From Astragalus membranaceus (taxonomy: Eukaryota; Streptophyta; Magnoliopsida; Fabales; Fabaceae), in the NCBI GenBank assembly GCA_039519185.1, contig CM076851.1, positions 33,959,799-34,023,798 of the forward strand: a stretch of 64,000 nt of DNA, written 5' to 3'. This document shows positions 31,154 through 41,403 of this stretch, piece after piece. Position 1 is the first letter of the stretch; each line of letters begins with the position of its first letter. Position numbers and translations under genes: made by a program. The notes beneath the pieces are model-generated. The model was not told the DNA's origin. It worked only from the letters and a program-made list of their open reading frames with translations, and did no database searches.

Positions 31154-32917
31154 TTATGGTACATCTGTTGTACCCTCTTCTAGAATGTTTGGACAATCTG
31201 AGCTAGTTGGCTCATTCTTATCCCATTCCCACTTGCTATCTTCAAGTATAGTAACATCCTTAGATATTCCTAACTTTCCATTTGTAGGGTCAAACAGCCT
31301 ATAGGCACCAGTAGGGTGATATCCTACTAAAACCAAAGACCTACTTTTATCTTCCAGTTTCTTCCTTTTAACATCAGGCACATGTGCATAGCATAGAGAC
31401 CCAAAGACCCTTAGGTGACTCACACTAGGCTTCTCCCCGGTCCACACCTCCTCAGGTACTTTGTCCTCTAGCCTTTTAGTAGGGCATCTATTAAGTATAT
31501 AGACAGCAGTAGTGGCTGCCTCACCCCATAGATGTTTAGCAAGCTGTTTTAGTTTTACCATGCTCCTTGCCATGTCCAAAACAGTTCTGTTTCTCCTTTC
31601 TGCTACCCCATTGTGTTGTGGGGTATAAGGAGAAGTTACCTCATGAACAATACCTTGAGTTGTGCAATATGCCTCAAATTCTCTTGAGGTATATTCACCT
31701 CCTCCATCAGATCTCGGAATCTTTAGGTTCTGTCCACTCTGCTTTTCTGCCATTGTTTTGAATTCTTTGAATTTGGACAAGGCTTCATCCTTAGTCTTAA
31801 TTAGGTAGATCCACATCTTCCTTGAGAATTCATCTATAAAAGACAGAAAATACTTGTTACCACCCTTAGAAATCACATCAAAGGGACCACAAATGTCTGT
31901 GTAAACAACATGAAGAAGATGTTTAGACCTGTTTTCTAATTCTGTCTTAAACATCTTCCTTGGTTGTTTGCCAAGCAGACATGTGGTACAAGCACTATTA
32001 GGTGCCTCAATCTTAGGTAAACCACTTACTAGGTTCTTAGTACTAAGATTGACTAGACTCCTATAGTTTAGGTGTCTCATCTTCCTATGCCATAGAACAC
32101 TTTCAGAATCATTGGTGGCACTCAAGCATTCTGCTTGTGTAGTGCCAATACTTGTTTTGAGAGTTCTGTTCTTAGCTAAGGGTGATGTTAGGGTCGGCCT
32201 ATCTTGTTTATCAAAAACTTTCAGTTTTAGGTCCTTCATTATGACAGAGAAACCTTTTTCTATCAATTGCCCTAAGCTGATTAGATTACATCTAATACCA
32301 GGCAAATAATATACATCATGAATTAATACTACCTGCCCATCTTCTTTAGTAAACATGATGTTTCCCATACCTGCAGCCTCAATTGATCTGTCACTAGCAC
32401 ACTTAGTTGTTGTCTTCTTATTTGGGTTGAAGTCAATTAACCATTCTTTATTTCCTGTAAGATGGTTAGAACAGACAGAATCTAAGTACCAAATTTCTGT
32501 AATAGTTTCACCATTACTGTTGGTGACAACTAGGGCAATATGTTCTGAATTTTCTTCTATTTTAACATCAATAACAGTAGTTTCTACCCTAGGTTCGGTT
32601 TCATCATTTAGGTCTGAAATCATACTAGACATAACAGGTGTGTATTCTGTGTCAGAGTCTTCTGTGGCCACATTGGCCTCTTCTTCAGACTCTTTAGATT
32701 TAGTATCTTTCCTAGTAGGGCATTCAGTGGCATAGTGTCCATAGTTATCACATCTATAGCATTGGACTTTGGATTTATCCTTTTTCTTATTAGAACCAGA
32801 GTTTTTCTTGGAGGAGTCACCCTTACCTTTAGGTTTTCCTCCCTTACCTTTAGACCAGTTACTTTGGCCTGACTGGTTGTTGTTGTTGTTATTGTTGTTG
32901 CGGCCCTTTGTCCATTT
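31154..32917 (-). pseudogene. COP2 gag end, protease and integrase
   Basis: A zinc knuckle CYRCDNYGHYATEC lies near 32763-32720, in frame with the pol ORF. The protease site reads WYLDSVCSNHLTGNKEW; family members have Gly where this has Val, so the catalytic D-S/T-G loop is damaged. Integrase zinc residues are in LWHRKMRHLNYRSL ... CTTCLLGKQ. The DDE core has VYTDICGPF, then PRSDGGGEYTS, then TPQHNGVAERRNRT. A single TAA near 31154 separates this frame from the downstream linker, which is in the same frame. Otherwise the ORF is open for 505 codons. Confidence 0.92.
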
Positions 32918-33577
32918 CTACCCCTTGGGTTTGGCAACAAATAAAGCTTGCTCTTCCTCACCTTCACCATTCAAGAGATTCAACCTAATCTCTTTGGCTT
33001 CAAGCCTACATTGGAGGTCTTCAACTTTAAGATCTTCAGGCTTGATGGTGTCTTCAATGCTGTTTACAATAACACCAAATTTCCTTGTTAAGGATCTAAG
33101 AATTTTCTTACAAATAGTTAGTTCTGATAATGTCTCTCCATTGAGACTCATTGCATTAGTGATTTTCTTTAGTTTTCCAAAGAAATCAGTAATGCTTTCA
33201 TCCTCCTGCATGTTTAGATTTTCATACTGCTTTCTCAATGATTGGATCTTCTCGTCCTTGACTGGGGCAGTCCCATTATAGTATTTGACAAGGAGATCCC
33301 AGGCAGTTTTAGAGACTTTGATGCCTCTAATTCTGTCAAAGTTACTCTCATCACACCCCTGGTGTATGAGATAGATGGCTTCCCAATCCTTCTTGGTATT
33401 TTCCTTGTGTTCAGCCCTTTGTTCAGGGGTTGGTTCCTCAGCTAGTGCTGGAACCCCTTCTTGAACAATTTCTAGGACATCATGGAAGCCAAAAATGGCT
33501 TCCATTTGCAAACTCCACCTGTCCCAGTTTTTCCCACTCAATTTAGGGATTTGAGTAGATAAACTAGCGTTTGACAT
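32918..33577 (-). pseudogene. COP2 gag
   Basis: 219 codons from MSNASLSTQIPKL. UBN2-type Copia gag blocks are present: SGKNWDRWSLQMEAIFG, DWEAIYLIHQGCD, AWDLLVKYYNGT and SITDFFGKLKKITNAM. The reading frame is stopped by TAG at 32918-32920 and then continues in the same frame into the zinc knuckle, so one nonsense change separates gag from the rest. Confidence 0.92.
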
Positions 33578-33787
33578 GTTGAATTTTCTCCTCAGCTAGT
33601 ACCTTTTAACTTCTGAGAACAGAAAAAACAGGTTATTAGAACACACACACACAGCCTTCTTGATGTATGTTTAAAGGAAACAAAAGATTTAACACCTATA
33701 CAGTCACTGTATATGAAAAAGAAACAGAAAGAACTTAAAAGAAACAGTAGAGTTAGTAAGGAGTATAAGAAAAAATGTCCCAGTTTC

Positions 33788-33805
33788 TTTAGCTCTGAGA
33801 TACCA
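33788..33805 (-). promoter_or_regulatory. COP2 primer-binding site
   Basis: Minus strand tggtatctcagagcta directly after the 5' LTR, an initiator-Met-tRNA type site. Confidence 0.85.
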
Positions 33806-34976
33806 TGTTGAATTTGATACTCATATATTGAATTGCTTCACTGCAGGCTGTATCCAGCAATACAGGGGGTGCAAGAAGAGGATACAATATGACAGGCCCA
33901 ACAAAAATGCCCTGCACTCTGCTTTCAGAAATGGGTATTACTGTAGCAACACGCGGATCTTGCTTTCAGAAACGGATCCAACCCGATCCACTTCTATAAA
34001 AGGCAAGAAACCGGTTTGACTGCAATTTTTTTCTCTTCTTTCTCTCTCTTCCTCTTCTTCTCCGCTTCGTCTTTCTTCTTCTCTTCTTCCCTGCTCTGCT
34101 AGGGTTTCTTCAGATCACACCAATTCTTGATGATTTAAGTTTCCAACTGCTTGAATCATCAAGTATATGAGCGCAGGTGGCTGAATAACTCAAAAACCCT
34201 TCTCTTTGTTGTTGATTCTTCGCAAATCAGCAAACCCTAACTACACTGTTTCTGTGTTTCAGGTTCTTCAACACCAGGGTTTTGAATCAGACACAACCAC
34301 GAAGGTAACTACGTTACTAGCTTTCTGTTTGCTATTTTACTTGTTGATTTCCTTTCAAACCCTAACTTCTTTTGTTTTTTTTTTTTTGCCTTGTATGTTT
34401 ATGGATCTTCGCTGCCTTTGAAGATCACCAACAGTTTCTATGTCGTGGATCTCTCCTTGAGACCAAAAGGTATCTATTCTCGCCCTCTCCCTGTTTTCTT
34501 TCTTTTGCTGTGTTTTCAGTCACTGAAAACAATTACTAACACTTTGTTGTTTCTCTCTTGTTTTGTGAGGCTGATTTCAACCACCTGTTGAAACAAACTG
34601 ACTCACACAAAACTCTCAAAAGAAGAAGGTGAAGATGGCTATACACAGAAGAAAGAAGGAACAGAAAACTTAGGGTATATTAAAGAATGCTTGTAAAAAC
34701 TTTATTTCTTGTAAAACTGTTGTATATTACTTGTTGTACATAGCTTCTATATATACATGAGAAAGCAACGGCTATATGCTGAATTTGTTAAGATAGTTTC
34801 AGTTTGTTAGGGAAGTTTGTTAATCCTAACAAACTTTAACTAACTTAACAGATTCACTTAGCTGTTAAGGATTGTAAAACAGATACTGCCCTCCAATGGT
34901 TAGTTTAGTTTGAACTAAACTTTGCTATTATTTTTGTAATAAGGGTAAGGTTTTGGTTTTTGATTATAAACCAACA
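33806..34976 (-). repeat. COP2 5' LTR
   Basis: 1,171 bp. It differs from the 3' LTR by many substitutions and indels, so COP2 is much older than TRGAG. It includes the plus-strand TATA-like ttctataaaagg (about 33990-34001) with a downstream CT-rich leader, pointing out of the element toward 34977. Confidence 0.93.
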
Positions 34977-34981
34977 GATTC

Positions 34982-35769
34982 TACAATAAGTGTGTGTTAG
35001 AAGAAGAAAAAAGTTTACAAAATAAGTTTGTTTTTATCCTTTCAACGTAATATTAATCATGTTTTCATTTTTACTTTCAAGTTAATAATGTGTAAATCTC
35101 TTCCAAGTCAATACAATATTATGTATTTATGTGAGTCCTCTCAGTGGCAACCACCGCTTTCAATGGACCACAAACCATCGACTCCTTTGAATTTTTTTGC
35201 CTAACCCCGAAAAATAAAAAGAGAAAACAAACACATGTCAAGTTTAAAACAACCAATGATCTAAAGATTTTCATTATCTGCAAATACAGATTATGCCTAT
35301 TATGCAATTTGAGAATTAGTAGAATACCCAATAAGAATCAAAACATGGATTAATAATATGTTTAAATCTCAATTGATTACAATGCATCCATTCATATCAC
35401 CATTTCCCCTTCCCAAGCCGTTAAAAGCACTTCCACTGTAAATTACTGAAACAAAAACCACCAATTGAAGAAAAAACAGGATCAAAATGAAAATAACAAC
35501 AATCAAGCAAAATCTAACAGTAGATCATTTTCAGTAAATAAAAACAGTTGACTATTACTTGAATCAATGGTTCAGATTAATTAAAAGAAAAATGCCGTGA
35601 TTACCCAGAAGAGTAGAGGTGGCGAATTGAAGCTTCCATTGTAAACAATGACGTTTTAGGCTGAATTTGCCAAGTGCCATTTTCCTGCACTTCGTTTCAT
35701 ACACTCAATCAATAGCGTCCGTGAAGTGATTGATGATAGTAACTAGATCCGGACCATTCATTTCTGCAA
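34982..35769. other. Non-coding, no feature seen
   Basis: AT-rich flanking DNA beyond COP2. I see no gene, and the short ORFs on either strand are not supported. Confidence 0.5.
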
Positions 35770-36385
35770 GCAGGGGGGATCCAGAGCTAAGCCTGGACTG
35801 GCCGCCCTATAGAGTATATTCGTTGGGCTCTTCGTGACCCTATCAGTCAGTCGCTGAGGTGAGCTACTCTAGTATTAACTCTAATTCACCGAGTTCCTAG
35901 CGGCTTCGATCCGGTCCGAGTCTACCGGAACCGCCAGGCCCGATAGCACCCTTTTCGTCAATGAGTGTGTCGGCAAGGCCCGTACACACTATTCTTCTTG
36001 GTTATGCCCGATCAAGCATGTGCCCATCACTCCAGCAATGGATCAGCTCATCAACGAATCACGACGTGAACTGTCAACCGCTCTACCACAGGTGGTTCAG
36101 CTCGTAAAACTAATCAAGGGATCAATCCGGGAATTCCGGGAGTCAAATAATAGTTGTACCCGTACGGAATTCTTCTGTTTCTCAGTATGATCTCAATCAT
36201 TCCGAAGTGAGAGAAGGCGCGCTACAACTAACCCTACCGGATCGGACATGTTACCAATCTTCTCCGCTCTTCGGAGTGCAGGGAATTGCTACTATCGCGT
36301 CTCTCTAAAATTGCAGTCATGCTAGTTAAGGAAGGAAGTCTGGCACTCATCTCAGTCTTCCTAGTGAAGCCTGTCGATGCTACTT
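35770..36385. other. Probable organellar (mitochondrial) DNA insertion
   Basis: About 615 bp of nearly balanced base composition between strongly AT-rich flanks, with no transposon features, no LTR or terminal repeats, and sharp compositional edges near 35770 and 36385. Its texture (for example 'cgatccggtccgagtctacc', 'tcggcaaggcccgtacacac') is what plant mitochondrial intergenic DNA looks like. I cannot name a mitochondrial gene in it, and the call depends on composition and style alone. Confidence 0.4.
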
Positions 36386-36689
36386 TATTTTTTGGTCCAA
36401 TACACTAGTTACTACCTACTTGATGACACTTATTACTTGTTGGGCCAGATTTTTTTAAATAAATGGGCTGGTCTAAAAAAACAAAGTACACTGAAAAAAT
36501 TTAAAAACAATAAAAAAAAGAAATGGGCCAGCCCCAAGCCCACGGATCATCCCGGCCCGGCCCAGTTATATCACGGGTCAATCGAGCCGGGCCAAAAAAG
36601 ATACTGTTGATTTTGGGACTCTATTTTTAAAGCCCTGCCCAACATAAAAATTGGGCCAACTGGGTCGGCCCATTGGTCTGGGCCAAAAT
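36386..36689. other. Non-coding, no feature seen
   Basis: AT-rich, then GC-rich with repeated 'gggcc' words (36530-36690). No gene supported. Confidence 0.45.
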
Positions 36690-36925
36690 TGATAGCTCTA
36701 CCAACAGGCATTGGAGGGGTGTTACGAGACGACAAAGGGAATCAATTGAGAGGGAGTGGTTAAAACAAGAAAGCTTAATTGTCGAGTCGGATTCCAAGGT
36801 AGCGCTTGCTTCTGTAAAAACCACATGTCCATGGAACTTAAGGTTTTATGGTAATAAGCTGTTGAACCTTCTTTGGATCTTGAAGAATGTCTCTTTCGTC
36901 CATAGGACTAGAGAACCAAATCTTG
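36690..36925 (+). pseudogene. RNase H-like domain remnant of a non-LTR retrotransposon
   Basis: The plus strand encodes ALPTGIGGVLRDDKGN, typical of the RNase H domain (RVT_3) of plant LINEs. After a stop and a frame change come LIVESDSKVALASV and VSFVHRTREPNLVDQ, the usual E-S-D-S and H-x3-R-E-x-N blocks of the same domain. It ends exactly where LTR sequence of TAT2 begins. It is only a 3' fragment, with no endonuclease or RT seen. Confidence 0.7.
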
Positions 36926-36995
36926 TTGATCAAGGACTTCATCTACCAACTATCTCGGATCCCCCCAACAGGATCGGAGATGCGGTACAGTACAT

Positions 36996-37012
36996 TGGCG
37001 ACCACAGTGGGA
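36996..37012 (+). promoter_or_regulatory. TAT2 primer-binding site
   Basis: tggcgaccacagtggga starts one base after the LTR end at 36994. It begins with TGG as expected; tRNA not assigned. Confidence 0.65.
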
Positions 37013-37054
37013 GATTCTCTTTCTCTATTTCCCCTCCCATTACCTTGATCGGCA

Positions 37055-38566
37055 ATGCCTCCTCAACTTTGTCTGAGGACCCAAAGTCTCATTGTAGGAC
37101 CAGCCATGCGGCCAATCCTGGAACCCGTTTTGCAGCAAGTTGTACCACAGGGCACCCCGGAAGTGCATGTGGAAGACCTTCCAAACTCATCGGGGAGAAA
37201 TCGCCTCCCCCCTCCTTTTCAGGAAGTCCCGGTTCCGGCTGATGTTGTTCAACAGCTCGTCCTTCTACTGAACCATCAAGCTGAAGCGAACCAGCAGCGG
37301 AGTTACCGATTTACCGAGTTTGAAGCCAAGGTAGCTGAGCTACGGGCTATAAATATCCCGGATCAGATCTCACCTCAGAGGCGTCACCATTCTCCCGCTC
37401 GGAGAAGGCATTATCATCGATCTCTACCTCGCCGGTTGAGGGGGAATGGTTCCCGTTCTCCCCCCAGCCGGACAGAAGACGAAGACAACCCCACGTATTC
37501 ACCCCAAGACCGCTCATCTTTGGCTTCTTTCTCCCCAAGACGACGTTCCCGAAGTCAAGAAAGGTCACCGAGACAGGACCGACCTCGCCACCGGTCAAGA
37601 AGAACTCCCGACCCGTACAATTACCGCCGATATCCTCCTCGGGAGAAAACAGCAAAGCGCAAAGGTCCTTTCACTGAGAAGATCGACTACTTTCCAGTAC
37701 CTAGGCATCTTCAGAAACTACTGGAGGGATTGAAGCTACACGATGGAACGGGCGACCCTGACCAGCACCTAGACTATTTTGACACCATAATGCAATATCG
37801 GAATGTTCCTATGGAAATGAAATGCCGAATCTTCCCTCTGACCTTGGAGAAGGTGGCTTCGGATTGGTTGGGATCCCTCAAACCAAATTCCATCTCTTCT
37901 TGGGATCAATTGGCGAAACTCTTCTCGGCTCAGTTCGCCCACTCAAGAAGTTAGCCCAAACACAAGAAAGTATTAGCATCCATCGTTCAAGGTGAGGACG
38001 AACCTCTAAGGGATTACATAGAGAGATTTAACAAAGAAGCTTCCCATGTTTGAAATTTGAACGACGAGTTTCGGCTTTACTTCATGACAGCCGGTCTCCG
38101 GGAAGGAAGTTTGTTTCAGACTCATATCGGGACCTTCAAACCCAACACCTTGCAGGAGTTCCTCCAAAAGTCCCAACGCTTCATCGATCATGAAGAAGGC
38201 CTCAAGGCCGGAAGAACGGTAGCCAGGGCCGGATCATTTAAACCCCGCGGTGAGAAGGACAATCGGAATGATAACCGGAACGATAGCCGAGGTAATCGGG
38301 ATACCCGCCCTCGAAATCGTCATCAAGTCTATACCGATCTTAATGAAACCCGGGCAAGGATCTTAGGTGAATTCATGAACACGGAGTTCAGGGATGTGAA
38401 GTTTCCCAATCCTCTCCCCCATAGGCCAGGACAGCGTTTCAACAAATACTGCAGGTATCATCGCAGTAACGGTCATGATACCAATCATTGCAATGCCCTG
38501 AAAAATGACATTGAAGACATGATCAAAAGAGGAAAGCTTGCCGGTTATGTAAAGAAGCCCGGATAG
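37055..38566 (+). pseudogene. TAT2 gag
   Basis: The N-terminal part is Pro-rich, then very Arg/Ser-rich (37370-37640). The retrotransposon gag domain follows (KLHDGTGDPDQHLDYFDTI; MKCRIFPLTLEKVASDWLGS; SISSWDQLAKLFSAQF). Stops at TAG 37952-37954 and TGA 38051-38053 interrupt it. The second half (38057-38566) has LREGSLFQTHIGT, a basic Asn/Arg-rich stretch, and CRYHRSNGHDTNHC, a CX2HX9HC motif where the zinc knuckle is expected. It encoded the particle shell protein. Confidence 0.88.
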
Positions 38567-38668
38567 CAGGGAGTCGAAGTTAAAGAAGAAAAGGAAAACC
38601 CCAAAGGAAATCAAAAGGCCGAAGACTCGGAGGACGAGCCGGACTTTCGAAAATCGAAGGGGCGAACT

Positions 38669-39316
38669 GTGATGATGATTTCGGGGGGCTTCCCCGAAGA
38701 AGCATCGGGAAAAACAATGAAGCGGAAGTGGAAAGAACTCATGAGCGTGACCCCCACCTCGACAACACCGGTTTCACCGGTTCGTCCCCCTTTAGCTTTT
38801 GGCGACGAAGATCTACTGAACGGCAAACCCAACAAAGACGTACCACTCCTAATCACCGCAGTAATAGCCAATCATGAGGTTTGGAGGATTTTGGTTGATC
38901 AAGGAAGCTCGTCCGATATCATCTCCGTCGACCTTTTTGAAAGAATGGGGATCGACAAGGAAAACCTCATTCCTTATAGAGGGTCAGCCCTATCTGGATT
39001 TAATGGATTCCGAACCAAGCCACTTGGCCACCTAGAGCTGATGGTTACTTATGGAGAGGAGCCAATGGTAAGAATCGTCAAGACGAGATTCCTTGTTTTA
39101 CCTTGTCAATCGATCTATAACGGTATTATCGGAAGACTGACTTTGGGTAGGCTCGGAGCGGTAACTTCCACCACCCATCTCAAAATGAAGTTCTACTCTC
39201 TTTGCAATAAAGTCATCACCTTGGACGCCGACTTGGAATCCGCACAAAGGTGTTTCTTCCTATACATGAAGGCCGAAAAGAAAGGCCGTCGAAGAAGAGG
39301 GGGTTCCCCCTACTGA
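38669..39316 (+). pseudogene. TAT2 aspartic protease region
   Basis: The region ISGGFPEEASG precedes the protease; the catalytic segment ILVDQGSSSDIISVDLF is a D-x-G-S-S type site common in Tat-lineage proteases. Flap-like and C-terminal parts follow (YNGIIGRLTLGRLGAVTSTTHLKMKF). It stops at 39314-39316. It cleaves the polyprotein in the particle. Confidence 0.85.
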
Positions 39317-39377
39317 AGATCGGAATATCAAGAAATCCAACGGGTATGATCAATCTGTCGATGTAAATGTAACCGAT

Positions 39378-40450
39378 TTGGACGCAAGAAACGATCCCAA
39401 TAGTTCGGAGGACGATGAGGATGACGACCTAGCCAGAGAACTGAAAAGAAAAATGAAAAGTTTCGAAATCCAGCTCGGTGAGGATCCAGCTAGAAAAGTT
39501 AGGATTGGAGCCGGCCTTTCTGAAGATGTGAAAGCCGAACTGGCTCAGTGTCTAAAGGACCATGTCGACCTTTTCACGTGGTCGGCTGAAGACATGCCCG
39601 GGATTCCTCCTAAAGTCGCTTGCCACCAGCTCGCCGTCCCGATGCTAGGTGGGTCGCCCAAAGGAAGAGGGCTCTAGAGTGGAGAGAAAGTAGTTGCTAC
39701 TGCCAAAGCGGTAGAGGATTTAATTAAAGCAAACTTTGTGTCAGAAGTCAAGTACATAACTTGGCTCTCCAACCCTGTACTTGTTAAGAAAAGTAATGGA
39801 AAATGGTGAATGTGCATTGATTATACCGATCTTAATAAAGCCTGTCCTAAAGACGCCTTTCCTGTCCCAAGCATTGATCGTCTCGTCGAAAACGCTTCAG
39901 GTTTTCGTTTACTGTCTTTTATGGATGCATACTCCGGTTATAATCAAATCGCGATGTTCCTCCCCGTTCAAGAAAAAACCGCCTTCATGGCGGTAATTTC
40001 GCTTACCGGGTTATGCCTTTCGGTTTGAAAAACGCTGGAGCCACATACCAGAGAATGATGAACAAGGTCTTTCAGAAACAAATCGACCGGATCGTTGAGG
40101 TCTATCTCGACGATATGATCGGAAAAAGTAAAAAGGAGAGCATCCATGTTACCGACCTCAAAGAAATCTTTGCCAAGATCAGGAAAAATAGCATGAGGTT
40201 AAACCCAGAAAAATGCACCTTCGGGGTCCGAGCTGGAAAGTTCCTCGGGTTCTATTTGACTGAACGGGGAATTGAGGCTAACCCGGACAAGTGTCGATCA
40301 GTTACTGAGATGCGGACACCGACCACAAAGAAAGGAGTCCAAAAACTCAATGGCATAATCGCCGCTTTATCCCGTTTTATTTCAAACGCGGCATTCAAGT
40401 CACTCCCGTTGTTCAAGTTACTCAAGAAGGAAGAAGAAGAATTCAAATAG
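39378..40450 (+). pseudogene. TAT2 reverse transcriptase
   Basis: The leader is acidic (SSEDDEDDDLARELKRK). RT blocks: CIDYTDLNKACPKDAFPVP, LLSFMDAYSGYNQI, then a frameshift near 40000, then MPFGLKNAGATYQRMMN and the catalytic VYLDDMIGKS. After that come PEKCTFGVRAGKFLGFYLTE and KGVQKLNGIIAALSRFIS. Stops: 39675-39677, TGA 39807-39809 within GKW-x-MCID, and TAG 40448-40450. Confidence 0.9.
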
Positions 40451-40893
40451 ACTCTTGAGCAGGATGAGGCCCTCAACCAGCTCAAGAAAGCACTCTCCGA
40501 GAATCCGATCCTCACCCGTCCGAATAAGGGGGAAACCTTATACTTATACTTGGTAGTGTCGGAGGAAACTTAGGCGTTGTTCTAGTCCGGGACACGGAGG
40601 CCGGAAAGAGCCCGGTCTACTTTGCGAGTAAAGCCCTGTAAGGCCCTGAAAGCCGTTATCATAAAGTTGAGAAAATCGCACTTGCCTTGATCATCGCCGC
40701 TCGCCGCCTCTGACCTTATATCGTGGCTCATCAGGTGGTGGTGCGAACTAACTATCCCATACGACAAATCCTACACAGGCCCGACCTCGCTGGAAGAATA
40801 ATCAAATGGGCGGTCGAGCTATTTGAGTTCGGGATCAAATACGAAACCCGGACGGCCATGAAGGGCTAAGTTCTCGCGGACTTTGTAGCAGAA
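40451..40893 (+). pseudogene. TAT2 Ty3-type RNase H
   Basis: Same module as the RT C-terminus: GKSPVYFASKAL, a GPESRYHKVEKIALALI block, then RQILHRPDLAGRIIKWAVEL. It is interrupted by TAA 40639-40641, TGA 40711-40713 and TAA 40867-40869, all in contexts where CAA, CGA or CAA codons are expected. The Asp of the first catalytic block is not clear. Confidence 0.82.
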
Positions 40894-41403
40894 ATGACCC
40901 CCGCCGATCTTGAGAACAACGTGTGGATCCTGCACGTGGATGGTTCCTCAAACCCAAAAGGCAGTGGAGCCGGGCTGATGCTGGAAAGCCCTGACGGTGT
41001 CGTCATAGAAGTATCCCTGACATTCAGTTTTCAAACTTCAAACAATCAAGCAGAATACGAAGCTTGCATTGCAGGAATGCGTTTAGCAATTGACCTCCGA
41101 GTTACTCTGGTCAATTTATATACCGACTCCTTGCTAGTAGTTTCTCAGATTGGAAATTCCTATACGACCAAAGACCCAATCTTACAGAAATACTTAACTC
41201 AGGTCCGGGAGCTTCTAGTTCACTTTAAAACGGTCGAGGTAAAACAGGTCCCTAGGACCGAAAACCAAAGGGCGGATATCTTATCCAAACTTTCCAGCAC
41301 TAAAGTTCCCAGTAATCACCGATCTGTTATCCAAGAAGTACTCCGCAAGCCCAGTGTCCACCTGGATTCGGAATTCAACTCGTCCATATGCGCGATTGAA
41401 TAA
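40894..41403 (+). pseudogene. TAT2 second RNase H (archaeal type)
   Basis: An open frame of 169 codons. It shows the catalytic DEDD set in context: LHVDGSSNPKGSGAGL, NNQAEYEACIAGMRLA, LYTDSLLVVSQ, and ENQRADILSKL. A second RNase H of this kind between the RT-linked RNase H and integrase is a lineage marker for Tat elements. It ends at TAA 41401-41403 and the same frame continues into integrase. Confidence 0.9.

Larger units (their letters stand above)
16860..34976 (-). mobile_element. Ty1/Copia retrotransposon COP2, host of nested insertions
   Basis: TG...CA LTRs at 33806-34976 (5') and 16860-18012 (3'), with target duplication gattc at 16855-16859 and 34977-34981. On the minus strand: 5' LTR, primer site, gag, protease, integrase, part of RT, then about 11.6 kb of nested elements, then the RNase H end, polypurine tract and 3' LTR. 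The gag type (UBN2, MEAIFGFHDVLE) and the LDS-type protease site suggest a Tork/Tnt1-like lineage. An estimated 450-500 bp of RT is missing at the 30282/30283 junction. Confidence 0.93.

Noticed and set aside
34435..34469. 35-bp segment present in one COP2 LTR and absent from the other, bounded by AG and GT, resembling a skipped exon
   Set aside because: Splicing would remove introns and keep exons, and the missing part behaves the other way; a simple deletion between short AG repeats is enough.
35119..35353. Overlapping ORFs on both strands
   Set aside because: Short, no domain, AT-rich flank of COP2; not supported.
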